A stretch of 64,000 nucleotides of DNA from Ruegeria sp. R13_0 (GCF_017743995.1 NZ_JAGHRB010000009.1:1-64000); one strand, 5' to 3'. Shown: positions 9,455 to 17,731, numbered from the stretch's first letter. Made by a program: numbers and translations. Notes: generated by a model not told the origin, from the letters alone.

Positions 9455-10264
9455 ATGGACCCCAATCGCCTGAAAGGTAAGAATATTCTGATTACTGGTG
9501 CCGCTCGCGGCATGGGACAGGCGAACGCCGAGTGCTTTGCGTCTCAGGGTGCAAATATCTGCATTGGGGACATTGATCACGCAGAGGCGCAGAAAGTTGC
9601 GGATGGCATCAATGCCAACGGCAACGGCAGCGCAATCGCGGTAAAAATGGACGTGACCAAGCGCGAAGACAATGCGGGGGCCGTTGCGGCAACCGTCGAC
9701 GCCTTTGGCAGCATCAACGTGGGTCTGTTTAACGCGGGCCTGAACAAACCCCGGTTTTTCATGGATATCGATGAAGACAACTGGGACATGATCATGAACG
9801 TCAACACCAAGGCGATGTGGCTGGGTATGCAGGAAACTGCGCGTCAGATGATCAAACAAGGCCCGATGGAGGGACATCCTTACAAGATCATCAACGTCGG
9901 TTCGATCGCCTCGCGCAAACCACTTGTTGATGTGACGGTTTATTGCACCTCGAAGTATGGCTGCCTGGCCCTGACCCATTGCGGTGCCGTTGCGCTGTCC
10001 GAGCATAAAATCACGGTCAACGGTTATGCGCCGGGCGTCGTTGTAACTCCACTTTGGGAACAGCTCGACAAAGATCTGGTCGATATCGGTTTTAAGGAAC
10101 GCGAAGGGCAAGCGTATGAAGACATCGTGCGTGATGCACTTCAGGTCAAACGAGTCTCCTATCCAAACGACATCGTGGGTACCGCATCGTTCCTGGCCAG
10201 CGATGACAGCGACTATATGACCGGCCAGATGATCCACATCGATGGCGGCTGGTGCATTCAGTAA
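9455..10264 (+). CDS. SDR-family NAD(P)-dependent oxidoreductase (second of the locus)
   Basis: 269 residues, 18 bases after the regulator, with AAGGAG upstream. It has the cofactor site TGAARGMGQ, FNAGLNKPRFF where NNAG is usual, Ser in NVGSIAS, YCTSK for the catalytic Tyr/Lys, and ends TGQMIHIDGGWCIQ. It is a paralogue of the SDR at 5564-6361 (similar length, shared NKP, (L/M)WE(Q/E)-D-DL and DSDYMTGQ segments). Two related dehydrogenases in one locus could act on two hydroxyl positions or two stereoisomers. The Phe in place of the first Asn of NNAG is common and not disabling. Confidence 0.88.
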   Translation: MDPNRLKGKNILITGAARGMGQANAECFASQGANICIGDIDHAEAQKVADGINANGNGSAIAVKMDVTKREDNAGAVAATVDAFGSINVGLFNAGLNKPRFFMDIDEDNWDMIMNVNTKAMWLGMQETARQMIKQGPMEGHPYKIINVGSIASRKPLVDVTVYCTSKYGCLALTHCGAVALSEHKITVNGYAPGVVVTPLWEQLDKDLVDIGFKEREGQAYEDIVRDALQVKRVSYPNDIVGTASFLASDDSDYMTGQMIHIDGGWCIQ

Positions 10265-10327
10265 CGCAGCAACACCGCGCAGTCCCTACACAACATATCG
10301 GTGGTTCGACCACCCGAAGGAGCCGTC

Positions 10328-11626
10328 ATGTCCAGAGCACTAATGCCCAACCTGCTTACTCCGCAGGATCTTGAACCCAACTGGCAATGGGAAGGGCGAT
10401 TGCCCGCATGGGGTCATACATCCGTCGACTTTGAGCGTCGAATTGATCATGACCGCCTGCGCCGTTATCGCCTGGCACGCACGCGTCAGGCTCTGAGAGC
10501 TTCGAATGCGGGCACGCTCCTGCTCTTTGATGTAAACAACATTCGCTACGTTTCGGCCACCAAGATTGGGGAATGGGAACGCGACAAGATGTGCCGGTTC
10601 TGCCTGCTGACCGGCGACGACGCGCCCTATGTCTGGGATTTCGGGTCCGCTGCGATGCATCACAGAAAATATTCGGATTGGCTGGTGCCGGATCATTGCC
10701 GTGCAGGTGTAGTCGGCATGCGAGGCACCATCCCGCCCGAGTTTGGATTGATGCGCAAATACGCCAAAGAAATCGCCGGACTAATCCGCGAAGCAGGAAT
10801 GGGGGATATGCCGGTTGGATTGGACTATGCAGAAACAGCGATGTTCGAAGCGCTCAAGGCTGAGGGCATAAATGTCGTCGACGGCCAACAAATCATGTTG
10901 GCAGCACGCGAAATCAAGAACTGGGATGAAATCCAGCTACTGACGCAAGCTGCTTCGATGGTCGACGGCGTCTATCACATGATTTACGAAGAGCTGAAAC
11001 CGGGTGTGCGTGAAAACGACATCGTCGCGCTGTCGAACAAGATGCTTTATGAGATGGGCAGCGACGATGTTGAGGCGATCAACGCTATTTCCGGCGAACG
11101 CTGCAACCCGCACCCGCACAACTTCACCGACAGGCTGTTCCGTCCTGGTGATCAGGCATTCTTTGATATTCTGCAATCCTATCAGGGGTATCGCACCTGT
11201 TACTATCGGACATTCAACATCGGCCGGTCCACGCCGTCCCAAAACGACGCCTATGTGAAGGCGCGCGAATGGATCGACGCATCGATTTCAATGATCAAAC
11301 CGGGGGTCAGCACCGACAAGGTGGCTGAGGTTTGGCCAAAGGCCGAAGAGTTCGGCTTTCCCGACGAAGCGTCTGCCTTTGGCCTTCAGTTCGGTCACGG
11401 GCTGGGCCTTGCATTGCATGAACGGCCGATCATCAGCCGCGCTGTCAGCCTTGATCATCCAATGGAGATCAAGACGGGAATGGTCTTCGCGCTTGAAACC
11501 TACTGCCCGGCTACAGACGGATACTCTGCCGCGCGGATTGAGGAAGAGGTCGTGGTAACCGAAACCGGTTGCGAAGTGATTAGCCTTTTCCCGGCCGAGG
11601 ACCTGCCAATCGCCAACCGCTACTGA
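10328..11626 (+). CDS. M24-family (aminopeptidase P/creatinase-like) protein with one altered metal ligand
   Basis: 432 residues from the ATG at 10328 (GAAGGAG 7 bases upstream); a GTG at 10301 gives an unsupported extension. An N-terminal creatinase-type domain (RYRLARTRQALRASNAG) is followed by a pita-bread catalytic domain. The dinuclear metal set reads Asp in FFDILQSYQGY, then Cys-Tyr-Tyr-Arg-Thr where the second Asp normally stands, His in FGHGLGLALHE, Glu in FALETYCPA and Glu in ARIEEEVVV. Four of five ligands are thus kept and the second Asp is Cys. M24 members include peptidases, creatinase, the DMSP lyase DddP and other C-N or C-S bond enzymes. I would not predict peptidase activity here. 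Confidence 0.85.
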   Translation: MSRALMPNLLTPQDLEPNWQWEGRLPAWGHTSVDFERRIDHDRLRRYRLARTRQALRASNAGTLLLFDVNNIRYVSATKIGEWERDKMCRFCLLTGDDAPYVWDFGSAAMHHRKYSDWLVPDHCRAGVVGMRGTIPPEFGLMRKYAKEIAGLIREAGMGDMPVGLDYAETAMFEALKAEGINVVDGQQIMLAAREIKNWDEIQLLTQAASMVDGVYHMIYEELKPGVRENDIVALSNKMLYEMGSDDVEAINAISGERCNPHPHNFTDRLFRPGDQAFFDILQSYQGYRTCYYRTFNIGRSTPSQNDAYVKAREWIDASISMIKPGVSTDKVAEVWPKAEEFGFPDEASAFGLQFGHGLGLALHERPIISRAVSLDHPMEIKTGMVFALETYCPATDGYSAARIEEEVVVTETGCEVISLFPAEDLPIANRY

Positions 11627-11680
11627 CGCTTATCCAACCGGTCCTTTAGGGGCCAGCGTCACTTCTTAGGAAAGATTATC

Positions 11681-12676
11681 ATGAGCGCCGCAAAGACCAA
11701 CACTGAGGACTATCTGCGGATGTACGCCCAGATGGTTCGCATCCGAACATTCGAAGACAACGCAAACCAGTTGTACCTGTCGGCCAAAATGCCGGGGCTG
11801 ACGCATATGTATTCCGGAGAAGAGGCCGTGGCGGTTGGTATTTGCGAGGCTTTGCGAGTGACCGACAAAATCACCTCGACCCACCGTGGCCACGGCCATT
11901 GCGTCGCCAAAGGTGCCGATTTCAAGGAAATGTTCTGCGAGTTGCTGGGCAAAGAAGAAGGATATTGCCGCGGCAAAGGCGGATCCATGCATATCGCGGA
12001 TCAGTCCAATGGGAACCTTGGCGCGAACGCGATTGTTGGCGGGTCGATGGGTATCGCAACAGGAGCTGCCTTTTCAGCTAAACTGTTGGGCAAAGATGAC
12101 GTCACTGTCTGTTTTTTTGGCGATGGGGCTACTGCACAGGGGCTGATGTACGAGGTCATGAACATGGCCGCCTTGTGGAAGTTGCCCGTGATTTATGCCT
12201 GCGAAAACAACGGGTATTCAGAATACACCCGCACGGATGAAATCGCGGCAGGCACCATCACTGCACGCGCCGAAGCCTTTGGCATCGAGGCCCATCAGGT
12301 CGATGGGCAGGATGTGCTGGCCGTGAATGAACTGACCGAGAAGTTGGTCGAGCGTACACGCAAGGGCGAGGGTCCGTTCTTCATAGAACTGATGACTTAT
12401 CGCTACCACGGCCACCACGTGGGCGACATAAATCGCGAGTATTACCGGTCGAAAGAAGAAGAAAAGCACTGGAAGGATAACCGCGATCCGATCACGCGGT
12501 TCCGATCCTGGCTTGTTGCAGAAGGTATTGCATCGGAGGCCGAGATTGAAGCCATGAACGCTGACATCAAATCCGAAGCTGCCGCCGCCGTCGAATACGC
12601 CCTGAACGCCGACTATCCAGACGCCGCCGAAGTCGACATGCATGTGTTCACAGACGTCAAACACGCGCTGGCCTGA
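11681..12676 (+). CDS. Acetoin/2-oxoacid dehydrogenase E1 component, alpha subunit
   Basis: 331 residues, the usual length for AcoA/PdhA-type E1 alpha. The thiamine-diphosphate motif starts at residue 147 (GDGATAQG) and closes with ENNGYSEYT about 30 residues later. Upstream are the conserved HRGHGHCVAKG and RGKGGSMHIAD segments. It pairs with the beta subunit gene 10 bases downstream. The lack of the long N-terminal region of branched-chain E1 and the short product favour the acetoin-dehydrogenase class, which cleaves an alpha-hydroxyketone to an aldehyde and an acyl-CoA. Class assignment between acetoin and pyruvate is not certain. Confidence 0.88.
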   Translation: MSAAKTNTEDYLRMYAQMVRIRTFEDNANQLYLSAKMPGLTHMYSGEEAVAVGICEALRVTDKITSTHRGHGHCVAKGADFKEMFCELLGKEEGYCRGKGGSMHIADQSNGNLGANAIVGGSMGIATGAAFSAKLLGKDDVTVCFFGDGATAQGLMYEVMNMAALWKLPVIYACENNGYSEYTRTDEIAAGTITARAEAFGIEAHQVDGQDVLAVNELTEKLVERTRKGEGPFFIELMTYRYHGHHVGDINREYYRSKEEEKHWKDNRDPITRFRSWLVAEGIASEAEIEAMNADIKSEAAAAVEYALNADYPDAAEVDMHVFTDVKHALA

Positions 12677-12686
12677 GGAGCAGAAT

Positions 12687-13682
12687 ATGCGAGAAATTAC
12701 TCTGTCTCAGGCTGTCAACGAAGCGCTTGCCGAAGAAATGCGTCGCGATCCCTCTACATTCATCATCGGTGAGGATGTGGCCGAAGCAGGAACACCATTT
12801 AAGATCCTTTCCGGTCTGGTCGAAGAATTTGGCACAGATCGCGTGGTCGACACCCCAATTGCGGAACCAGGGTTCATGGGGCTTGCGGTTGGTGCCTCCA
12901 TGACCGGCACCCGTCCCATCGTTGATCTGATGTTTGGCGATTTCATCTTCCTGGTCATGGACCAGCTCTGCAATCAGGCGGCCAAGATCCACTACATGTC
13001 TGGTGGCAAAATGAACGCGCCGTTGGTCCTGCGCACAAATCTGGGCGCGACTCGACGATCCGCTGCGCAACACTCCCAATCCTTGCATGCGCTTGTGGCC
13101 CACATTCCGGGTTTGAAAGTGGCGTTACCTTCTTCGGCCTACGAGGCCAAGGGACTGCTAAAGACCGCAATCCGCGATGACAACCCGGTTGTGATTTTCG
13201 AAGACAAGCTGATGTACAACGACAAGGCACCGGTCCCGGAAGAAGAGTTCCTCATTCCCTTTGGCGAGGCCAATGTCAAACGCCATGGCACAGACATTAC
13301 GTTGATCGGCACATCTTCGATGGTTCAAGTTTGTGAGAAGGCCGCTAAGATTCTATCAGCCGAAGGGATTTCAGCCGAGGTGATTGATCCACGTACAATT
13401 GTTCCATTGGACGAAGAAACGCTACTTGCCTCTGCCCGCAAGACGAGCCGTGTGATTGTTGTGGATGAAGGGCACCAAAGCTATGGTGTGACGGGTGAAA
13501 TAGCCAGCCGTATCAATGAGAAAGCGTTCTACCACCTTGATGCACCTGTGCTGAGGATGGGGGCCATGGACGTGCCCGTCCCGTTCTCGCCCGCACTGGA
13601 GGACATTACTGTTCCAACCCCGGAAGGTGTTGCTGAAAACGCCCGCAGGCTCATGGCGGGGGACATGTTTCATGCCGCATGA
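12687..13682 (+). CDS. Acetoin/2-oxoacid dehydrogenase E1 component, beta subunit
   Basis: 331 residues from the ATG at 12687, preceded by GAGGAG; a longer open frame beginning at 12642 overlaps the alpha subunit. The N-terminus REITLSQAVNEALAEEMRRDP, GEDVAEAGTPF, VDTPIAEPGFMGLAVGASMTGTRP and the C-terminal domain beginning VIDPRTIVPLD are standard for transketolase-type E1 beta. It forms an alpha2-beta2 heterotetramer with the preceding product. The 3' end overlaps the next start by 11 bases. Confidence 0.9.
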   Translation: MREITLSQAVNEALAEEMRRDPSTFIIGEDVAEAGTPFKILSGLVEEFGTDRVVDTPIAEPGFMGLAVGASMTGTRPIVDLMFGDFIFLVMDQLCNQAAKIHYMSGGKMNAPLVLRTNLGATRRSAAQHSQSLHALVAHIPGLKVALPSSAYEAKGLLKTAIRDDNPVVIFEDKLMYNDKAPVPEEEFLIPFGEANVKRHGTDITLIGTSSMVQVCEKAAKILSAEGISAEVIDPRTIVPLDEETLLASARKTSRVIVVDEGHQSYGVTGEIASRINEKAFYHLDAPVLRMGAMDVPVPFSPALEDITVPTPEGVAENARRLMAGDMFHAA

Positions 13683-14706
13683 GGTGATCATGCCGGCCCT
13701 TGGCATGGCGCAGGACACGGGTCTTTTGGTCAACTGGCTGAAAGCGCCGGGCGAGGCGGTGAGCCTGGGTGATCCGCTCTTCGAAGTGGAAACCGACAAA
13801 TCGACCATGGAAGTAGAGGCACCTGCGGATGGGTTTTTGACCGATCTCAAAGCCGAAGCAGGTGCAGAAATACCAGTGGGTCAGATCATCGCCCTGATTT
13901 CGGATACTGCCGAGGGTGAAGGGCTTACGCAGGAGCCCAGCGACTTCATTGACACCCAAGTCGCGGAAAAGGTCGACGCAGAACCTACGGCCGCAATCCC
14001 AACACACAAGGTCGCTGATCCACCCGTTGGGTCGCGTCAAAACACAAACATCGCCGTCGCACCGGTCGCAGAGAACGAACGCATTCTCGCCTCGCCCAAA
14101 GCGCGCCGCCTTGCCCACGAAGCAGGGTTGGACCTGAACCGGCTGGTATTGGCCGGGCATCCACAGCCTTATCATGTCGCCGACATCGAGGTGCTTCGAA
14201 CGTTACCCAAAACCGGCAGCAACGCAGCCACTTCGGCCCATCTTTCTCAGATCACAGCATGTGTGCCACGAACCGGCACGGATGACTTCCTCAACTGGAT
14301 GCTGGAAGACGGCGGAATTACCATTGCACCAACTGCACTGTGGGCCAGTTTCGCCTCGGGAGCACTGCGTTCTGCGATGCCAGACACAGTGGATCTGATA
14401 ATTGCACTTTCGAATCTGACCGGCGTAACCGCAGTTCTGAAGAACCCTGACAAAACGCGCTTGCTCCATCAGATGGAGGTGCCGGATAGTCACGCAGATC
14501 TGGTATTGAGAGACATGACGGACAGCCCCATCACCGGGTTGCGATTAGGTCCCCCTGACACGCCGGTTCTGAGCGTCGCAAGCGACAGAGACATGTTGCG
14601 CCTCAGCCTTGAATTCACGTCGGACCAGTTAGAGAGCGAGGCCGCAATCGCGCTGATTTCAGGCTTTGCCGAACGATTGGCCGACCCTTTGCAATATTTG
14701 ATATGA
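13672..14706 (+). CDS. Lipoyl-domain E2-like protein with degenerate acyltransferase domain
   Basis: 344 residues from the ATG at 13672, inside the end of the beta-subunit gene, with GGGGGA upstream. Domain order: lipoyl domain at 1-~80 with lipoylation site EVETDKSTMEV (Lys43); a linker; an E3-binding domain at ~140-180 (SPKARRLAHEAGLDL); then a shortened acyltransferase-like domain. That domain keeps TDSPITGLRLGPPDTPVLSV but its final motif reads LEFTSDQLESEAA where active E2 enzymes have FDHRxxDGA, so the catalytic His is replaced by Ser and the Asp-Gly by Glu-Ser. Normal E2 proteins exceed 400 residues. It may only shuttle acyl groups and hold E3. Confidence 0.82.
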   Translation: MPHEVIMPALGMAQDTGLLVNWLKAPGEAVSLGDPLFEVETDKSTMEVEAPADGFLTDLKAEAGAEIPVGQIIALISDTAEGEGLTQEPSDFIDTQVAEKVDAEPTAAIPTHKVADPPVGSRQNTNIAVAPVAENERILASPKARRLAHEAGLDLNRLVLAGHPQPYHVADIEVLRTLPKTGSNAATSAHLSQITACVPRTGTDDFLNWMLEDGGITIAPTALWASFASGALRSAMPDTVDLIIALSNLTGVTAVLKNPDKTRLLHQMEVPDSHADLVLRDMTDSPITGLRLGPPDTPVLSVASDRDMLRLSLEFTSDQLESEAAIALISGFAERLADPLQYLI

Positions 14707-14722
14707 CCTGAACGGACTCACC

Positions 14723-16153
14723 ATGAAAAACACCGATCTATACATCAATGGTCAGTGGCATGCCGGCGCTGCAGATCAACGATTTGACGTAGTCAATCCA
14801 GCAACCGAAGAGGTTATCGCATCGGTCGCATCCGCCGAAATCGCGGATGCAGACACCGCATTGGACGCTGCCGAAGCGGCGATGGCAGATTGGGCCGCAC
14901 GCACGCCCCGCGCACGCTCTGAGGTATTGCGTAAAGCGTGGGAGCTGATGACGGACCGCCTTGAGGAGTTCACCCATCTGATCACTTTGGAAAACGGCAA
15001 GGCACGAGCGGATGCGATTGGTGAGGCAACCTATGCCGCAGAATTCTTTCGCTGGTTTGCCGAAGAAGCCGTGCGCGCGGACGGCATGATCACCCACGCG
15101 CCCAGCTCGGGTGCGCGGATCATGGTGCAGCACAAGCCCGCTGGCTTGGCTGTGTTGGTGACACCCTGGAATTATCCCGCCGCCATGGGCACGCGCAAGA
15201 TCGCCCCGGCCCTTGCAGCCGGTTGTGCCGTCATTATCAAACCCGCCTCAGAAACCCCACTGACCATGTTGGCATTGATGCCTTTGTTGGAAGAGGCCGG
15301 AGTTCCACCCGGTTTGGTCAATGTGCTACCATCACGGCGCACCGGTGCTTTGGTGGATCACATGATGCATGATCCGCGTGTGCGCGTTGTGAGTTTTACC
15401 GGCTCAACCGGTGTGGGTCGAAAACTGCTGAAAGGCGCGGCGGATCAGGTTTTGAAATCCGCAATGGAGCTTGGCGGCAACGCACCGGTTATCGTTCTGG
15501 AAGATGCTGACATGGAGACCGCGATTGAGGGCACGATGCTGGCCAAGATGCGCAATCTGGGCGAGGCATGCACGGCCGCCAATCGCATCTATGTCCACGA
15601 ATCCCGCGCCGAAGAGTTTACGAGGCGCCTATCGGAAGAAATGTCTGCGTTGAAAGTCGGGGATGGTACCGATCCTTCCGTTGACGTCGGCCCATTGGTC
15701 AACTCTGACACTCGTAACAAAGTCGCTGAGTTCGTTGCTGATGCGGTCGCAAAAGGGGCCCGTGTTGAATGTGGTGGTGCCACGCCTGACGGGACAGGTT
15801 TTTTTTACCCACCAACTGTCCTGTCAAACGTACCGGAAAACGCCGATTGCGTGCATGATGAGATTTTTGGACCGGTCGCTGCCATACAGACGTTCACTGA
15901 CCAAGAGGATGCAATCCGCCGGGCGAACAACACAGAATATGGCCTTGTGGCATATGTGTTCTCGCGTGATTTCAAACGCGCATTACAGATATGCGAACGG
16001 CTGGAATACGGTATGGTCGGCCTAAACCGAGGACTGGTAAGTGACCCTGCGGCGCCATTTGGCGGCGTCAAACAATCAGGCATTGGGCGCGAAGGTGGCC
16101 ACGAGGGTATGCTGGAATTCATGGAAACTCAGTACATCTCGGCCAGTTGGTGA
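14723..16153 (+). CDS. Aldehyde dehydrogenase, succinate-semialdehyde type
   Basis: 476 residues, the usual size. It carries VTPWNYPAAMGTRKIAPALAAGC, FTGSTGVGRKLL for NAD(P) binding, ELGGNAP with the general base Glu249, and NLGEACTAANRIYVH with the nucleophile Cys283. The segments match the GabD/SSADH branch of the family, although close relatives accept other short aldehydes. It is the last gene of the plus operon, 16 bases after the E2-like gene, and would oxidise the aldehyde released by acyloin cleavage. That role is inferred from position. Confidence 0.88.
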   Translation: MKNTDLYINGQWHAGAADQRFDVVNPATEEVIASVASAEIADADTALDAAEAAMADWAARTPRARSEVLRKAWELMTDRLEEFTHLITLENGKARADAIGEATYAAEFFRWFAEEAVRADGMITHAPSSGARIMVQHKPAGLAVLVTPWNYPAAMGTRKIAPALAAGCAVIIKPASETPLTMLALMPLLEEAGVPPGLVNVLPSRRTGALVDHMMHDPRVRVVSFTGSTGVGRKLLKGAADQVLKSAMELGGNAPVIVLEDADMETAIEGTMLAKMRNLGEACTAANRIYVHESRAEEFTRRLSEEMSALKVGDGTDPSVDVGPLVNSDTRNKVAEFVADAVAKGARVECGGATPDGTGFFYPPTVLSNVPENADCVHDEIFGPVAAIQTFTDQEDAIRRANNTEYGLVAYVFSRDFKRALQICERLEYGMVGLNRGLVSDPAAPFGGVKQSGIGREGGHEGMLEFMETQYISASW

Positions 16154-16522
16154 TTTTGGCACTTCAAACTGAGCAAAGACTGGAAATTGAAACCACCGAT
16201 AGTGACCCACCATTGGAATAACATGCTTCAAGGAGGACCAGAGCTCAGACGCTTGCGATCATGGAAACATCACAATCGCCGTCGATAAATCAATGTCTGC
16301 TCTCAGGTGTGCGTTGTTGGTTTTTCGCACATGCAGCGAAAGACCGCTTCCCGCCTTCAGAACCTCAATGCGCGTTCAGTAACCGCTGACGAAGTTCACT
16401 CACCTTCAATCACTATGACGCTTTCCTATGACACCCCTACCCGCTTTCTGTGCCGAACCTGCCCACCTTACCGTCACAAGACCCTTGTTTTATTGATCCG
16501 AGGTCTTCTGGTTTGATGCCTA
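16154..16522. other. Intergenic region without a recognisable gene
   Basis: About 370 bases between the aldehyde dehydrogenase stop and the tRNA fragment. A 42-codon frame starts at 16260 behind AAGGAGGACC, but the spacing is too long and the product resembles nothing I know. The stretch GCACATGCAGCGAAAGACCGCTTCCCGCC resembles intergenic repeat sequences often seen in Rhodobacteraceae. It may be degraded mobile DNA. Confidence 0.4.
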
Positions 16523-16587
16523 AAACGGTCTCGAAAACCGTTGTGGGTGCAAGCCCACCCAGGGTTCGAATCCCTGTCTCTCCGCCA
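16523..16587 (+). pseudogene. 3' portion of tRNA-Ser(CGA); candidate integration site
   Basis: The sequence folds as the 3' part of a class II serine tRNA. An anticodon stem of at least five pairs encloses CTCGAAA (anticodon CGA at 16532-16534), followed by a long variable arm (TGGGTGCAAGCCCA), a T arm CAGGG-TTCGAAT-CCCTG at 16560-16576, the acceptor 3' strand TCTCTCC, G and CCA at 16585-16587. No matching GGAGAGA acceptor strand or convincing D arm precedes it. A precise loss of homology at the anticodon stem is what tRNA-targeting integrases leave at the distal end of an integrated element. An alternative is a decayed tRNA gene. Confidence 0.75.
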
Positions 16588-17146
16588 TAATTTCCAAATG
16601 GTTTCTTTGCTTTCACAGACCGACAGGTCTGTCGTGCTGCGCAAAGAGAGGGGCTGGCCAAGACCCCCTCATCCAGCCCCCCTCACACCGCCCCTCACAT
16701 TCAACCACAAAGTGAGAGATCAGTGCCCCTTTTGGCCCAATAGGCCTATGCAAACAAAAGTCGTTACTCGCTAATTTGGGAACCGAACCCGATCACGATC
16801 CGCAAAATGTCTTATTTACCCTGTCTGACTGCAGTGTCGGTCATTTTGGGATCAAAGGCAGTGAAGTCCTTCACATAAGACCAAAAATTCGACCGATCCG
16901 TAAAATGCGGACCTCGCTCGGCTCCATGTTCTCGTTCACGGACTGCCGAGCGACCCGCAGAATGTGTTTTCGTTAAAATTCAACGCAAAATCCAAAACGG
17001 TGGGCGCTTTGTCGCCGGATCAAGCCGCCCAATCAGCGTAGCTTGGCCCAAACCCGTATTCTGCTGAGAAATCACAAGAATTCCCCCTTTGAGTCGTCCT
17101 AGAATTGGATCATCCCAGCGGCACAAATTTCCAAAGGAGACATATA
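16588..17146. other. Intergenic region after the tRNA fragment; imperfect repeats
   Basis: About 560 bases with no supported gene. It holds three imperfect copies of a short motif: GATCCGCAAAATGTC near 16798, GATCCGTAAAATGCG near 16895 and GACCCGCAGAATGTG near 16950. It also has a C-rich run at 16664-16700. Open frames of 60-80 codons here lack ribosome sites and family features. The promoter and ribosome site (AAAGGAGA) of the next gene lie at its right end. Confidence 0.4.
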
Positions 17147-17701
17147 ATGTCGCGTACTCTTCTTATCATCATCGTCCTCGTCGGCCTTGGCGCGGGCGGG
17201 TATTTCTATCTCAACCAACCCGAACCGACGCCGGCTGAAAAACTTGAAGCCGCAGCCGAGGATGCGGGCGATGCGGTCAGCGAAGCGGCCTCGGCCGTGC
17301 AGGAAGCCGCAAGCGAAGCACTGGAATCGGCCACAGAACAAGCCAGCGAAGCGGCGTCATCTCTGACCGATCAGGCCACTGAGGCCGCGTCATCTGTTGC
17401 GGATCAGGCTACTGAGGCCGCCAACTCGATCGCAGATCAGGCCTCCGAGGCTGCAGATCAAGCCGGTGATCAGGTCGCCTCGCTGGCCGATCAGGGCCAG
17501 GAGCTGTTCAACTCCTGGGTTCAAGAGGGCATGCTAACTGCTCAGAACTTTGACTATGACGCCATGGTCGCCTCGGTCCAGAACAGCGAGATGGCACAGG
17601 TTGTCAAAGATCAGGTGATCAAGATCCTGGATGAGATCAAAGCCTCGCCCGAGGCGGTTCTGACCAAACTTCAGGACCTGCAAAAAGCGATGAGCCAATA
17701 A
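17147..17701 (+). CDS. Membrane-anchored Ala/Glu-rich repeat protein, function unknown
   Basis: 184 residues with AAAGGAGA before the ATG. Residues 4-22 are one hydrophobic span (LLIIIVLVGLGAGGYFYL), acting as an uncleaved anchor or signal. Residues ~32-120 are low-complexity helix with 11-residue-like repeats of the form 'xDQATEAASSxA', seen at least three times in a row, rich in Ala, Glu, Ser and Gln. The C-terminal ~60 residues are a different amphipathic domain (FNSWVQEGMLTAQNFDYDAMV...). The repeat resembles apolipoprotein or LEA-type amphipathic helices and may bind membrane or envelope. A hairpin follows the stop codon. Confidence 0.8.
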   Translation: MSRTLLIIIVLVGLGAGGYFYLNQPEPTPAEKLEAAAEDAGDAVSEAASAVQEAASEALESATEQASEAASSLTDQATEAASSVADQATEAANSIADQASEAADQAGDQVASLADQGQELFNSWVQEGMLTAQNFDYDAMVASVQNSEMAQVVKDQVIKILDEIKASPEAVLTKLQDLQKAMSQ

Positions 17702-17706
17702 GGGTC

Positions 17707-17731
17707 AGGCCGTCCATGGGCGGCCTTCTTC
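17707..17731 (+). terminator. Intrinsic terminator after the Ala-rich protein gene
   Basis: AGGCCG (17707-17712) pairs with CGGCCT (17721-17726) around an 8-base loop, followed by TCTT. It lies six bases after the stop codon. The U tract is short, so termination may be partial. Confidence 0.55.

Noticed and set aside
10328-11626. M24 protein as the DMSP lyase DddP
   Set aside because: The second metal Asp kept in DddP is Cys here, the flanking motifs differ, and the genomic context is sugar catabolism.
16260-16388. A 42-codon ORF after AAGGAGGACC
   Set aside because: The ribosome site is too far from the ATG and the product shows no recognisable features.
16498-16587. A complete tRNA-Ser gene
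   Set aside because: No 5' acceptor strand complementary to TCTCTCC and no proper D arm; only the 3' part is tRNA-like.
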